Assembly (NCBI GenBank): GCA_025965975.1
Contig: JAOPVX010000184.1
Coordinates: 1 to 52,517 of the forward strand
DNA: 52,517 nt
Direction of reading: 5' to 3'
Source: Mycobacterium sp.
GTDB taxonomy: Bacteria > Actinomycetota > Actinomycetes > Mycobacteriales > Mycobacteriaceae
This document shows, piece by piece, positions 19,722-29,352 of this stretch. Position 1 is the stretch's first letter. Every line of letters starts with the position of its first letter. The position numbers were made by a program, and so were the translations under genes. A model generated the notes under the pieces. The model ran no database searches, was not told where the DNA came from, and saw nothing but the letters and a program-made list of their open reading frames with translations.

Positions 19722-20302
19722 TTGTCCTCCCGATCCGTGAAGCCGGCGAGCTTGGCCCACCGCGGATCGATCTGCTCGTGGCGATGGCCGGGCTCGGCGG
19801 TGGCCAGCGACACACCGCACTGCGGGCACAGGCCCGCACAATCCGGCCCGCACAGCGGTGCGAACGGCAGCGCCAGCCCGATCGCGTCGATGATCGGCTG
19901 CTCTAGGTCGACGGTGTCAGGCTGACCACTGGCGCCGACGCGTCCTATCTCATCCGACTCGGTGGTCTCGTCGGTCGCGCTATTGGGATAGGCGAACAAC
20001 TCGGTGAGGTCGATCTCGACCTCACCGGTGATCGGGGTGAGGCAGCGCACGCACTCCCCCGACGTCGGCGCGAACACCGTTCCGGTGACCAGCACGCCCT
20101 CCGACACGGATTCGATCCGCAGATCCAGCTCCAGCGGCGCGCCTTCGTCGATCCCGATCAGGTCCAGCCCGATGCGCAACGGGCTGCGCACCGTTTCCGA
20201 GAAGGTCAGCATCGACCCGGGCCGCCGGCCGAGCCGGGAAATGTTGATCACGAGCGGCGATCGTGAGCGGCGGCGCGCCGCCGCGTTTGCATGCGTCGCC
20301 AT
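19718..20302 (-). CDS. DUF177 (YceD-like) protein
   Basis: The 194-residue DUF177 protein corresponds to Rv2926c. It has the conserved [19 protein letters not shown] block and the cysteine cluster [14 protein letters not shown] near the C-terminus, a likely zinc site. In many bacteria DUF177 genes precede rpmF or rnc and have been linked to rRNA maturation; the fusion-like overlap with rnc here agrees. ATG at 20302 ([16 protein letters not shown]) is the start that best matches the family; longer upstream reading runs into the sepIVA end. The exact biochemical role is unknown. Confidence 0.85.
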   Translation of the reverse strand: MATHANAAARRRSRSPLVINISRLGRRPGSMLTFSETVRSPLRIGLDLIGIDEGAPLELDLRIESVSEGVLVTGTVFAPTSGECVRCLTPITGEVEIDLTELFAYPNSATDETTESDEIGRVGASGQPDTVDLEQPIIDAIGLALPFAPLCGPDCAGLCPQCGVSLATAEPGHRHEQIDPRWAKLAGFTDREDK

Positions 20303-20334
20303 AAGTGTCAATCCTACGGCGACGCCCGCAGCGG

Positions 20335-21072
20335 CTAGCGTGCCGCGTAGTCGTGGGTTCCTGCGGCGGTGCGCAGTTGATGACGGCCGCGGCCCACCGA
20401 ACGAAGGGTTCCGTTCAGGAAGTCCTCGAATTCCGCGAGTTTGCTGTCGACGTAGATGTCGCACTCACCGCGCAGGCGGTCGGCCTCAGCGTGCGCCGAG
20501 TCGATCAGCCGGGTCGACTCGCCGGTCGCGGTCTGCACGATCTCGGTCTGCGACACCAGCCGCTGCTGCTCCTTGATGCCTTCCTGCACGGCCTTCTCGT
20601 AGGTCAGGTTGCCGTTCTCGATGAGCCGGTCGGCCTCGGTCTTGGCACGGCCCGCACTGGCCTCGTATTCACGCTTGGCGGCGGACCCGATGCGGTTGGC
20701 CTCCTCGCGGGCCTCGCCGACCATCCGCTCGCTGTGCTGGCGGGCCTCGGCCACCATCCGGTCGGCCTGCGCCTTGGCGTCGGCCAGCAGCCGGTCGGCC
20801 TCGGCGCGCGAGTGGTTGATCAGCGAATCGGCCTCGGCGGTGGCCGTCGACACCATCGACTGGGAGTGTTCCTTGGATTCGCGCAGCAACGAGTCGCGCG
20901 CGTCGAGGACGTCCTGGGCGTCGTCAAGCTCGCCCGGTATCGCATCCTTGATGTCGTCGATCAGCTCGAGGACATCGCCGCGGGGCACCACGCAGCCTGC
21001 GGTCATCGGCACGCCGCGGGCTTCTTCCACAATCGCGCCCAACTCGTCGAGCGCTTCAAAGACTCGGTACAC
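20335..21072 (-). CDS. sepIVA: Septation factor SepIVA (DivIVA-like coiled coil)
   Basis: The 245-residue protein is almost entirely heptad-rich coiled coil with recurring AEADR/AKAQADRMV units, preceded by a conserved N-terminus VYRVFEALDELGAIVEEARG and followed by LNGTLRSVGRGRHQLRTAAG. It is the Rv2927c ortholog by position and sequence. SepIVA localises to the division site and intracellular membrane domain and is needed for septation in mycobacteria. Start GTG 21072. It is the promoter-proximal gene of the sepIVA-DUF177-rnc-mutM run. Confidence 0.9.
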   Translation of the reverse strand: MYRVFEALDELGAIVEEARGVPMTAGCVVPRGDVLELIDDIKDAIPGELDDAQDVLDARDSLLRESKEHSQSMVSTATAEADSLINHSRAEADRLLADAKAQADRMVAEARQHSERMVGEAREEANRIGSAAKREYEASAGRAKTEADRLIENGNLTYEKAVQEGIKEQQRLVSQTEIVQTATGESTRLIDSAHAEADRLRGECDIYVDSKLAEFEDFLNGTLRSVGRGRHQLRTAAGTHDYAAR

Positions 21073-21430
21073 GGCAAACACCCTCCAGGCGTAGTTGACA
21101 GTTACCAGTGTGCCTGGTGTTACCTCTGTGACTCAGCTTCCGGGGCCGGTGTGTCGTCCTTTGGCCTTCCCCAGCGTGACTCCAGGCCGCTACTCCCGTC
21201 TGAATTGCTTCGCGCACATTATGTCAACACCCAAGCGCGGCGGCCCGCCCACGGTGACGGGCAAATTCAAAATAAACCGAAAAGTCGACGTGACAGCCAT
21301 TTTTGCGTCAGCTCAGCACATCGACTGCCGCTTCGCGGTTGGCTGTTTGAGAGCGTCACGGGCCCGCTCGAACATCGCAGCGAATGGCCCGCCAGCAAAA
21401 TTCATCGCAGCGCAGCGCCGAGGACCGTGC
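21073..21430. other. Long intergenic region upstream of sepIVA
   Basis: 358 bases between coaD (3' end) and sepIVA (5' end) without a convincing gene on either strand. It includes a low-GC patch at about 21255-21310. On the minus strand a TTGACA (21227-21222) about 150 bases before sepIVA is a candidate -35 element, but no good -10 sits at the right distance. In M. tuberculosis the Rv2928-Rv2964 block separates these two flanks; here they adjoin. Confidence 0.5.
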
Positions 21431-21907
21431 CTAAGCCGTCAGCTTGGCCTGCAATCGCAGGTTGACGGCCTCGGGCAGCAGCTCGGAAACGTCGCCTCCC
21501 AGTGTCGCCACCTCTTTGGCCAGCGACGACGACACAAACGAATACCGCGGGGTGGTCGCGACGAAAAAGGTGTCGACGCCCGCGATGTGCTTGTTCATCT
21601 GCGCCATCTGCAGCTCGTATTCGAAGTCGGTGCCGGTGCGCAGCCCCTTGATGATCGCGGTCAGTCCGCGGGCCTTCACGAAGTCGACGACAAGACCCTC
21701 GCCGGATTCGACGCGCAGGTTCGGCAGGTGCGTCGTGGACTCTTCGATCATCGCGATGCGCTCGTCGAGGCTGAACATGCCCTTCTTGCTCGCGTTGACC
21801 AACACCGCGACAACGACTTCATCGAATTGGGCGGCGGCGCGCTCCAAGATGTCGACATGGCCGAGGGTCACCGGGTCGAAGGATCCAGGGCATACCGCGC
21901 CGCTCAT
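21431..21907 (-). CDS. coaD: Pantetheine-phosphate adenylyltransferase
   Basis: CoaD transfers AMP from ATP to 4'-phosphopantetheine, the penultimate step of CoA synthesis. The 158-residue protein has the nucleotidyltransferase T/HxGH site [20 protein letters not shown] (residues about 6-25), the substrate Lys in [28 protein letters not shown] and the C-terminal [13 protein letters not shown] that carries the ISSxxx-type ATP loop. The start ATG 21907 lies 14 bases after the rsmD stop on the same strand, matching the Rv2966c-Rv2965c order. Confidence 0.95.
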   Translation of the reverse strand: MSGAVCPGSFDPVTLGHVDILERAAAQFDEVVVAVLVNASKKGMFSLDERIAMIEESTTHLPNLRVESGEGLVVDFVKARGLTAIIKGLRTGTDFEYELQMAQMNKHIAGVDTFFVATTPRYSFVSSSLAKEVATLGGDVSELLPEAVNLRLQAKLTA

Positions 21908-21921
21908 GGGTAACGACGCTA

Positions 21922-22485
21922 TCAGGGCAGGTCAGTCCGCTCGGCCAGCTCCAGCCGGGTGTCGCCGTAGCGGCGGGCCTGCCAGGCCTGCCAGCCATCG
22001 GGCCAACTCAGCGGCGGGCCTGACGTCGCGCGCTCGACAACCACCACCGTGCCCGCGGCCACCCAGCCGCCGTCGACCAGCGCGGTGAGCATCTGCGCGA
22101 TCTCGGTGTCGTCGACGTCGTAGGGCGCGTCGGCAAGGACCAGATCCACCGGCCGGTCAGCGCCGCCGGCCAGGACCGCGGCGACCGAGCCACGCCGCAG
22201 CGTCGCCCCTTGTGCGCCAAGGGAGTCGATGTTTTTCGCGATGACGACCGCGGCCCGGTGGTCGGATTCGACGAACACCGCCGAGGTGGCGCCCCTTGAC
22301 AGCGCCTCGAGGCCAAGGGCCCCCGAGCCCGCATACAGGTCGAGCACCGAGGCTCCGGCGAAGTCGATGCGCGATGCGAGCACATTGAACAGCGATTCGC
22401 GCACCCGATCGGTGGTCGGCCGGGTTCCGGTGCGCGGCACCGCGATTCGCCGCCCGCCGAACGCGCCGGCGACGATGCGGGTCAG
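21922..22485 (-). CDS. rsmD: 16S rRNA (guanine966-N2)-methyltransferase RsmD-like
   Basis: The 187-residue SAM-dependent methyltransferase has family marks [37 protein letters not shown], the SAM-binding [20 protein letters not shown] and the catalytic region [11 protein letters not shown]. The usual catalytic tetrapeptide is (D/N)PPY; here it is DAPY, a change at the second position. No ATG, GTG or TTG lies near the expected N-terminus: the only codon fitting the family start is CTG at 22485-22483, overlapping the pyc TGA as CTGA. Translation could depend on re-initiation from pyc. The annotated start is therefore inferred. Confidence 0.8.
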   Translation of the reverse strand: MTRIVAGAFGGRRIAVPRTGTRPTTDRVRESLFNVLASRIDFAGASVLDLYAGSGALGLEALSRGATSAVFVESDHRAAVVIAKNIDSLGAQGATLRRGSVAAVLAGGADRPVDLVLADAPYDVDDTEIAQMLTALVDGGWVAAGTVVVVERATSGPPLSWPDGWQAWQARRYGDTRLELAERTDLP

Positions 22486-25400
22486 CTGACCACCACCAGC
22501 AGGTCGCCGCCTTCCACCTGGGCGGTGGCCGAGACTGCGACGCGGCTGACCTTGCCGGCCTTGGGTGCGGTGATCGCGGCCTCCATCTTCATCGCCTCGA
22601 TGGTGGCGATGGTCTGTCCGGCGTCGGCCTGGTCGCCGACTTCGACGTTGACGGTGACCACGCCGGCGAACGGCGCCGCGATGTGGTCGGGGTTCGACCG
22701 GTCGGCCTTCTCGGCGGTCGGTACGTCGCTGGCGATGCTTCGATCGCGCACGACCACCGGCCGCAGCTGGCCGTTGAGGATGCACATCACCGTGCGCATG
22801 CCGCGCTCGTCGGGTTCGGAGATCGCTTCCAGCCCGATCAGCAGCTCGACGCCGCGTTCCAGCCTGACCCGGTGTTCTTCGCCGTGCCGCAGCCCGTAGA
22901 AGAACTGGTTGGCCGACAGGCTGGAGGTGTCGCCGTATTGTTCCCGGTGGACATCGAATTCCTTTGTGGGAGCCGGGAATAGCAGCCGGTTCAGCGCGGC
23001 CTGCCGCTTCGGCCCCGCCTGTGCCAACACCGTCTGGTCCTCGGGGCGCAGTTCCTGCTGCGGCTTGGCGGGTGGCCGCCCGGCCAGCGCCTTGGTACGC
23101 AACGGTTCGGGCCAGCCGCCCGGCGGGTCGCCGAGCTCACCGCGCAAGAAGCCGATCACCGAATCGGGAATGTCGAATTTCGCTGGATCCGACGCGAATT
23201 CGTCGGCGCTGACACCCGCCCCGACCAGGGCCAGCGCCAGATCGCCAACTACCTTGCTCGACGGGGTGACCTTCACCAGCCGGCCAAGCACCCGGTCCGC
23301 GGCCGCGTAGTTCGCCTCGATCTCCTCGAACCGGTCACCAAGACCAAGCGCGATCGCCTGCTGACGCAGGTTGGACAACTGGCCGCCGGGGATTTCGTGG
23401 TGATACACCCGCCCCGTCGGCGCAGGCAGCCCGGATTCGAACGGCGCGTACACCTTTCGCAGCGCCTCCCAGTACGGTTCCAGATCGCACACCGCCGACA
23501 GCGACAGTCCTGTGTCGTACTCGGTGTGCGCCGCGGCGGCCACGATCGAGCTCAGTGCGGGCTGGCTGGTGGTGCCCGCCAGCGGCGCCGCGGCACCGTC
23601 GACGGCGTTGGCGCCGGCCTGCCAGGCCGTCAGATAGGTGGCCAGCTGCCCGCCAGGCGTGTCGTGGGTGTGCACATGCACCGGCAGGTCGAATCGGCTG
23701 CGCAGCGCGCTGATCAACTGATGAGCGGCCTGGGGCCGCAGCAGTCCCGCCATGTCCTTGATCGCAAGCACGTGCGCGCCGGCGTCGACGATCTGCTCGG
23801 CGAGCTTGAGGTAGTAGTCCAGCGTGTACAGGTTTTCGTTCGGGTCGGACAAATCGCCGGTGTAGCTCATCGCGACTTCGGCCACCGCCGTTCCGGTTTC
23901 GCGCACAGCGTCGATCGCGGGCCGCATCGACTCGACGTTGTTGAGCGCGTCGAAGATGCGGTAGATGTCGATGCCGGTCGCCGTCGCCTCTTGCACGAAC
24001 GCGTGCGTGACGGATTCCGGATACGGCGTGTAGCCGACGGTGTTGCGGCCCCGCAGCAGCATCTGCAGGCAGATGTTGGGTATCGCCTCGCGCAGCGCGG
24101 CCAGCCGCTCCCACGGGTCTTCCTTCAAGAACCGAAGCGCCACATCGTAAGTCGCGCCGCCCCAGCATTCGATGGAAAGCAGCTGCGGCGTCATCCGCGC
24201 GATGTAGGGCGCCACCATCAGCAGGCCGGTGGTCCGGACGCGGGTGGCCAGCAACGACTGATGTGCATCGCGGAACGTCGTGTCGGTGACACCGACGGAC
24301 CTGGATTCGCGCAGCCACCGAGCGAATCCCTCGGGCCCCACCTCGGTCAGCAGGTGTTTGCTGCCGCGAACCGGCGCCGCTTCGAGGTCGATCCCGGGCA
24401 GTTTGTCCTGCGGGTAAACCGTCGACGTTCGGGACCCGTGGGGTTGATTGACGGTGACGTCGGCGAGGTAGTTGAGGATCTTGGTGCCACGATCGGCCGG
24501 GGTGCGCGCGGTCAGCAGGTACGGGCGCTCGTCGATGAATGACGTCGTGACGCGTCCTGCGCGAAAGTCGGGATCGTTGACCACCGCCTGCAGGAACGGG
24601 ATGTTCGTCGAAACACCCCGGATCCGGAACTCGGCCAGCGCGCGCCGGGCCCTGGCCACCGCCGCGCCGAAGTCGCGCCCGCGACAGGTCAGCTTGACCA
24701 ACATCGAGTCGAAGTGGGCGCTGATCTCGGCGCCCAGATGCGAGCCGCCGTCGAGCCGGATGCCTGCACCGCCCGGCGTCCGGTAGCCGGTAATGCGGCC
24801 GGTATCGGGGCGGAAGCCGTTGGCTGGGTCCTCGGTGGTGATCCGGCACTGCATCGCCGCGCCATGCACTTGCAGCGAATCCTGGCTCAGCCCAAGATCC
24901 TCCAGCGTCTCCCCGTCGGCGATGCGCATCTGGCTGGCGACGAGGTCGACGTCGGTGATCTCCTCGGTGACGGTGTGCTCAACCTGGATGCGCGGATTCA
25001 TTTCGATGAACACGTAGTTGCCGCGCTCGTCGAGCAGGAATTCGACGGTGCCCGCGTACGCGTAGTTGATCTGGCGGGCGAAGGCCACCGCGTCGGCACA
25101 GATCTTCTGCCTCAGTTCGTCGGGCAGGTTCGGCGCCGGGGCCAGTTCGATCACCTTCTGGTGCCGACGCTGCAGGCTGCAGTCACGTTCGAACAGGTGC
25201 ATCACGTTGGCGTGGGTGTCGGCAAGGATCTGCACCTCGATGTGGCGCGGATTGAGCACCGCCTGCTCGAGGTACAGCGTCGGGTCACCGAATGCGGACT
25301 CGGCCTCGCGGCCTGCGGCGTCGATCGCGTCGGGCAGCGCGGCGAGGTCGGTGACGCGGCGCATACCCCGCCCGCCGCCGCCGGACACCGCCTTGACGAA

Positions 25401-25865
25401 CAACGGGAAGTGCATCGTCGCGGCGGCGGCCATGAGTTCATCGGCCGACGACGACGGCGCCGACGAGTTGAGCACCGGCAACCCGGCGGCGCCGGCCGCC
25501 GCTATCGCGCGCGACTTATTGCCCGCCAGCTCAAGGGTTTCCGCGCTGGGACCGACGAACGTGATGCCCGCTTCCGCGCAGGCTGCGGCGAGGTCAGGGT
25601 TTTCCGACAGGAAGCCGTAGCCGGGATACACGGCGTCGGCGCCTGCGTGTTGCGCGACGCGGACGATCTCGTCGACCGACAGGTACGCGCGGACCGGGTG
25701 GCCTTTGTCGCCGATCTGATAGGACTCGTCGGCCTTGAGCCGATGCAGGGAGTTGCGGTCCTCGTATGGGTAGACCGCGACCGTTGCGATTCCCATCTCG
25801 TAGGCCGCCCGGAAGGCGCGGATCGCGATCTCCCCGCGGTTGGCCACCAAGACTTTGGAAATCAC
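22482..25865 (-). CDS. pyc: Pyruvate carboxylase
   Basis: Biotin enzyme that makes oxaloacetate from pyruvate and bicarbonate for anaplerosis. The 1127-residue single chain contains the biotin carboxylase domain ([15 protein letters not shown] at the N-terminus, ATP-grasp loop [11 protein letters not shown] near 160, [16 protein letters not shown]), the carboxyltransferase TIM barrel starting at [18 protein letters not shown] (near 530) with the metal ligands VHVHTHDT, and the C-terminal biotinyl domain with the acceptor Lys1093 in EAMKMEAA. Start GTG 25865. It corresponds to Rv2967c and directly precedes rsmD. Confidence 0.96.
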   Translation of the reverse strand: MISKVLVANRGEIAIRAFRAAYEMGIATVAVYPYEDRNSLHRLKADESYQIGDKGHPVRAYLSVDEIVRVAQHAGADAVYPGYGFLSENPDLAAACAEAGITFVGPSAETLELAGNKSRAIAAAGAAGLPVLNSSAPSSSADELMAAAATMHFPLFVKAVSGGGGRGMRRVTDLAALPDAIDAAGREAESAFGDPTLYLEQAVLNPRHIEVQILADTHANVMHLFERDCSLQRRHQKVIELAPAPNLPDELRQKICADAVAFARQINYAYAGTVEFLLDERGNYVFIEMNPRIQVEHTVTEEITDVDLVASQMRIADGETLEDLGLSQDSLQVHGAAMQCRITTEDPANGFRPDTGRITGYRTPGGAGIRLDGGSHLGAEISAHFDSMLVKLTCRGRDFGAAVARARRALAEFRIRGVSTNIPFLQAVVNDPDFRAGRVTTSFIDERPYLLTARTPADRGTKILNYLADVTVNQPHGSRTSTVYPQDKLPGIDLEAAPVRGSKHLLTEVGPEGFARWLRESRSVGVTDTTFRDAHQSLLATRVRTTGLLMVAPYIARMTPQLLSIECWGGATYDVALRFLKEDPWERLAALREAIPNICLQMLLRGRNTVGYTPYPESVTHAFVQEATATGIDIYRIFDALNNVESMRPAIDAVRETGTAVAEVAMSYTGDLSDPNENLYTLDYYLKLAEQIVDAGAHVLAIKDMAGLLRPQAAHQLISALRSRFDLPVHVHTHDTPGGQLATYLTAWQAGANAVDGAAAPLAGTTSQPALSSIVAAAAHTEYDTGLSLSAVCDLEPYWEALRKVYAPFESGLPAPTGRVYHHEIPGGQLSNLRQQAIALGLGDRFEEIEANYAAADRVLGRLVKVTPSSKVVGDLALALVGAGVSADEFASDPAKFDIPDSVIGFLRGELGDPPGGWPEPLRTKALAGRPPAKPQQELRPEDQTVLAQAGPKRQAALNRLLFPAPTKEFDVHREQYGDTSSLSANQFFYGLRHGEEHRVRLERGVELLIGLEAISEPDERGMRTVMCILNGQLRPVVVRDRSIASDVPTAEKADRSNPDHIAAPFAGVVTVNVEVGDQADAGQTIATIEAMKMEAAITAPKAGKVSRVAVSATAQVEGGDLLVVVS

Positions 25866-25899
25866 GCGCTGACCTTAACCCCCGATAACGCTGCGGTGT

Positions 25900-26532
25900 C
25901 TAAATGAGGGTGGACCAGTAGTTCCAAAAGCGCACGAGGATCAGCAGAATCAGCGCGGTGAACCACAGCGCCACCAGCGACCACCGCCAGGTGTAGAGCA
26001 CCCGCGCTGCCACGTTCGACTGCAGCGGCTGCACCGCGATGGAGGCGACCACGACCAACAGCGGGACGGTGACCGCCCACACCGCCATGCAGTAGGGGCA
26101 CAGCGCTCCGATCCGGTACAGGCTCTGGAAGATCAGCCAGTGAATGAACGCGACGCCCAGCAGCGTGCCGGTCGCCAATGCAGCCCAGTACCACCGCGGC
26201 AGCCTGACCTTGGCCAGTGCGAGCACACCCGTCACCACCACGACGGTGAACGACACGATGCCGATCAGCGGGTTGGGGAAGCCGAACGCCGACGCCTGCG
26301 GGGTGACCATCACCGAACCGCACGACAGCACCGGGTTGATGCTGCAGGACGGCACGTAGTTCGGGTTGATCAGAATCTCGATCTTCTCGACGGTCAGCGT
26401 GAGCGCAGCGGCGAGCCCGACGATCCCGGCGATCAGAATCCATACCGCGCTGGCCGTCCGGACCGGCACGCCGTTCGACGCGTCCACCGCGGGTTCGCTC
26501 GGCTGGACGTCGCTTGGCGCGGCCACGGTCAT
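25900..26532 (-). CDS. Vitamin K epoxide reductase (VKOR/DsbB-like) membrane protein
   Basis: The 210-residue protein has four to five hydrophobic helices. It carries the VKOR cysteines: a loop pair in VPSCSINPVLSCGS and the redox-active CPYC (IGALCPYCMAVWAV) inside a helix. In mycobacteria this protein reoxidises periplasmic DsbA-like proteins and passes electrons to menaquinone, replacing DsbB. The start ATG 26532 overlaps the stop of the upstream DsbA-like gene as ATGA, so partner enzymes are co-translated. Corresponds to Rv2968c. Confidence 0.92.
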   Translation of the reverse strand: MTVAAPSDVQPSEPAVDASNGVPVRTASAVWILIAGIVGLAAALTLTVEKIEILINPNYVPSCSINPVLSCGSVMVTPQASAFGFPNPLIGIVSFTVVVVTGVLALAKVRLPRWYWAALATGTLLGVAFIHWLIFQSLYRIGALCPYCMAVWAVTVPLLVVVASIAVQPLQSNVAARVLYTWRWSLVALWFTALILLILVRFWNYWSTLI

Positions 26533-27296
26533 TGCGGCGGTGCCGGCGCCTGTGCCGGAGGGGCGGCGCCGTTTAGCCCGGGAACGTTGCCGACGATCTC
26601 CTTGATCTTGGCGACCAACGCGTCGGGTGTGCTGGTTTGGTAGTCCTGGCCGTTGATGCGGATGGTCGGCGTCGCCTGAATGCCGGTGGCCGCGGCCAGC
26701 CCCTGCACCATCGCGGTGTATCGGTCCTTGTTGATGCAGTCAGGGACGCCGCCCCCGGCACCAGCCTGACGCGCGACCTCTACCAGCCGCGCATTGTCGG
26801 GAAATACGACCGCGGTCTCGGAGGGCTGCTGTGCGTAGAGCGCTGCGTGGAAACGCCGGAACGCGTCGATCGATTGGTCGGCAACGCAGTATGCGGCGCC
26901 GCCGGCGCGCGACGAGTAGTTCTGGTTCTGTGGCCGGTCCAGGATGCCGACCATGTAGAAGTCGGTGGCGACGGCACCGGTGTCGATGAGCTTGCTCACC
27001 GTCGGCCCGAACTGCTGCTCGAACAGACCGCAGTGCGGGCAAAGGAAGTCCTCGTAGAGCGACAACACCACCTTCGGGTCGGAGCTGCCCTCCTTCTTGA
27101 TGACGTTGCTCGACGCGACCCGGATCGACTTGGCCTCGCCGGATTGCGGCTTCTTGTCGCTGGACATCACGATGTAGAGCACCAGCGCGACGGCGAAGAT
27201 CACCACGATCGCGGTCAGCCCGATCTGGATCGCCAGGTTGCGTTTGCGGTCGGCTGCCTTCAGGTCGTAGCTGGCTCGTTTCGGTTTGGTCGCCAC
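26529..27296 (-). CDS. DsbA-like thiol-disulfide oxidoreductase, membrane-anchored
   Basis: The 255-residue protein has a basic N-terminus (KPKRASYDLKAADRKRN), one transmembrane helix (about 22-44) and an extracytoplasmic thioredoxin-fold domain with the active site EDFLCPHCGLFEQQF and the cis-proline loop QATPTIRING. Two further cysteines occur in AAYCVADQS and VPDCINKD. It should introduce disulfides into exported proteins and be reoxidised by the VKOR protein encoded next. Corresponds to Rv2969c. The C-terminal tail is Pro/Ala-rich. Confidence 0.92.
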   Translation of the reverse strand: MATKPKRASYDLKAADRKRNLAIQIGLTAIVVIFAVALVLYIVMSSDKKPQSGEAKSIRVASSNVIKKEGSSDPKVVLSLYEDFLCPHCGLFEQQFGPTVSKLIDTGAVATDFYMVGILDRPQNQNYSSRAGGAAYCVADQSIDAFRRFHAALYAQQPSETAVVFPDNARLVEVARQAGAGGGVPDCINKDRYTAMVQGLAAATGIQATPTIRINGQDYQTSTPDALVAKIKEIVGNVPGLNGAAPPAQAPAPPQ

Positions 27297-27330
27297 GGGT
27301 TAAGAGTACCGGCGGCCCACCGGCGGCTTC

Positions 27331-28506
27331 TCAAGCGCGGGCGAGATGGGCGCGCAGCGCGGAAATCATCTCCGTGGTGGCGGTGGCACTGCCGCCGCCG
27401 AGCGGAAAGAAGTTGGCGAACCCGTGCACCAGCGATCCGAATTGGCGATGGTCGACGGAGACGCCTGCGGCCCGCATCGCGTCGGCGTACTGCTGGCCCT
27501 CGTCGCGTAACGGGTCGAAACCACCGGTGAGCACGAGCGCGGGCGGCAATCCGGTCAGATCGTCGGCCAGCAGCGGCGACACTCGCGGGTCGGATGCGTC
27601 GAGTTGGGCGCCATCGAGGAACTTATCGCGGAACCAGTGCAGATCGCGTTTGGTGAGGAAGTAGCCCTCGGCGAACAGCGTCTGCGAACGGGTCTCGTCG
27701 CGGTAATTGGTGACGGGATAGAGGAGGAGCTGCATGGCCGGCGGCGGCACTCCTTCGTTGCGTGCACGCTGCGCTACCACCGCGGCGAGGTTGCCGCCGG
27801 CGCTGTCGCCGCCGACGGCAACCAGGTCGGGTTTGGCGCCGAACTCGGCGGCGTGGTCGAGAGCCCACTTGTAGGCAGCGAACGCGTCGTCGGATCCGGC
27901 GGGAGCCTTGTGCTCAGGGGCCAGCCGGTAATCGACCGATAACACGTGCAGGGCGCCGTCGCGGCAGATCTTCCTGCACAGGTCGTCGTGGGTGTCGAGG
28001 CTGCCGATGGCCTGGCCGCCACCGTGGTAGAAGACCAGCAGTGGCGCGACGTCTTCTGCCGGCAGGTAGTGCCGTGCCGGGATCGGGCCTGCGGGCCCGT
28101 GGATCGAGAGATTGGTCACCCTCGCCACCGGGATGTTCTGTTTGAAGCTGGCGGCGAGGAAGTCCAGCCGAGCCCTCGCGGCGGCGATGTCGTCGTTCGC
28201 GACAAGGCCGCTCTCGATGCCGGCGACGTGCTGCGCGGCCAACATCAGCTGCAGCGTGGTGTCGAGCGTGTTGCCGTCGACGGTGATCGAACGGAACCCC
28301 AGCAGCAGGCGCTTGACGCTGTCGGGGATGTGAGGAAGGGCTCGCAAGGTGATGCCTGAGGTGGCGTTGACGATCGCTTCCTTGCGAGTGCTCGGTGCCG
28401 GCGGTGCCGGCGGTGCCGGCGGTGCCGGCTTTGCGGCGGGCGTCGGCGTTGCGGCGGGCGTCGGCGGTCCGGCCGGTGGCGCTTGGCCTGGCAGACTCTG
28501 AGTCAT
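27331..28506 (-). CDS. lipN: LipN-like alpha/beta-hydrolase (hormone-sensitive lipase family)
   Basis: The 391-residue esterase/lipase has the oxyanion motif FYHGGGQAIGSL (159-170), nucleophile elbow VGGDSAGGNL with Ser235, Asp331 in GGFDPLRDEG and His361 in LVHGFANFF. The N-terminus has an unusual Pro/Ala-rich stretch of about 30 residues coded by short DNA repeats. Start ATG 28506 (MTQSLPG) matches the M. tuberculosis LipN start. The ATG shares a CATG with the divergent aldo-keto reductase ATG at 28505, so its promoter must lie inside that gene. Expected substrates are short acyl esters. Confidence 0.88.
   Translation of the reverse strand: MTQSLPGQAPPAGPPTPAATPTPAAKPAPPAPPAPPAPSTRKEAIVNATSGITLRALPHIPDSVKRLLLGFRSITVDGNTLDTTLQLMLAAQHVAGIESGLVANDDIAAARARLDFLAASFKQNIPVARVTNLSIHGPAGPIPARHYLPAEDVAPLLVFYHGGGQAIGSLDTHDDLCRKICRDGALHVLSVDYRLAPEHKAPAGSDDAFAAYKWALDHAAEFGAKPDLVAVGGDSAGGNLAAVVAQRARNEGVPPPAMQLLLYPVTNYRDETRSQTLFAEGYFLTKRDLHWFRDKFLDGAQLDASDPRVSPLLADDLTGLPPALVLTGGFDPLRDEGQQYADAMRAAGVSVDHRQFGSLVHGFANFFPLGGGSATATTEMISALRAHLARA
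28394..28466. repeat. Short tandem repeats encoding the LipN Pro/Ala stretch
   Basis: Four perfect copies of the 9-mer GGTGCCGGC (28394-28429), then two copies of an 18-mer beginning TTGCGGCGGG (28431-28448 and 28449-28466). Both unit lengths are multiples of three, so copy-number change would keep the lipN frame and vary the length of the flexible N-terminal tail. Confidence 0.9.
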
Positions 28507-29347
28507 GGCAGCTCCCTTGCTCACGCTCAATGACGGTAATTCGATACCTCAGGTCGGACTTGGTGTTTGGCAGACACCGCAGGAGGACACCGAGCGTGCG
28601 GTGGCGACCGCGCTGGACGCCGGTTACCGACATATCGATACGGCCGCAGCGTACGGCAACGAGCGTGAGGTGGGCAGCGCGGTCGCCAAGTCCGGGTTGC
28701 CCCGTGAAGACGTCTATCTGGTCACCAAGCTGTGGAACGCAGACCACGGCTACGGCAGCACGCTCGCGGCGTTCGACGCCAGCTTGGACCGCCTCGGCCT
28801 ATCTGGATCGGATGACTACCTCGACCTCTACCTCATTCACTGGCCGATGCCGGCGAAAAACGCGTTCGTCGACACGTTCAACGCGTTCGCACACCTACGC
28901 GACCAAGGCCGCATCAGGTCGATCGGTGTCAGCAACTTCGAACCGGAACACTTGCGAATCCTGGTGGACGGCACCGGAATTGTCCCGGCCGTCAATCAGA
29001 TTGAGTTGCATCCGCTGCTGCAGCAACGGGAGCTGCGAGAAGTGCACGCTCAACTGGGCATCGCCATCGAGGCGTGGAGTCCGCTGGGCCAGGGCTCACT
29101 GCTGAGCGATCCCGCGGTTACCGCCGTCGCAGATGCGCGCGGAAAAACCCCTGCGCAGGTACTGATTAGGTGGCATATCCAACTCGGTAATATCGTCATC
29201 CCGAAGTCGGTGACCCCCGAGCGAATTGTGAGTAACTTCGACGTGTTCGATTTCGAGCTGAGCGAGCAGGACATGGCGTCCATCTCGTCGCTCGGCGACG
29301 AGACACGACTGGGTCCTGACCCACGAACCTTCAACTTCACAGGATAG
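28505..29347 (+). CDS. Aldo/keto reductase (first paralog)
   Basis: The 280-residue AKR5-type TIM-barrel NADPH oxidoreductase carries the catalytic tetrad Asp45 ([13 protein letters not shown]), Tyr50, Lys75 (LVTKLWN) and His112 ([10 protein letters not shown]). NADPH-binding marks are [25 protein letters not shown] and the C-terminal [10 protein letters not shown], where Lys-Ser-x-x-x-x-Arg contacts the 2'-phosphate. It reduces aldehydes or ketones; the physiological substrate is unknown. It is followed after five bases by a second family member, apparently an older tandem duplication, and it faces lipN head to head. Confidence 0.9.
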   Translation: MAAPLLTLNDGNSIPQVGLGVWQTPQEDTERAVATALDAGYRHIDTAAAYGNEREVGSAVAKSGLPREDVYLVTKLWNADHGYGSTLAAFDASLDRLGLSGSDDYLDLYLIHWPMPAKNAFVDTFNAFAHLRDQGRIRSIGVSNFEPEHLRILVDGTGIVPAVNQIELHPLLQQRELREVHAQLGIAIEAWSPLGQGSLLSDPAVTAVADARGKTPAQVLIRWHIQLGNIVIPKSVTPERIVSNFDVFDFELSEQDMASISSLGDETRLGPDPRTFNFTG

Positions 29348-29352
29348 GTGAC

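Noticed and set aside
23335-24849. 504-codon alternative frame within pyc
   Set aside because: Out-of-frame shadow on the pyc strand; pyc carries all catalytic motifs throughout.
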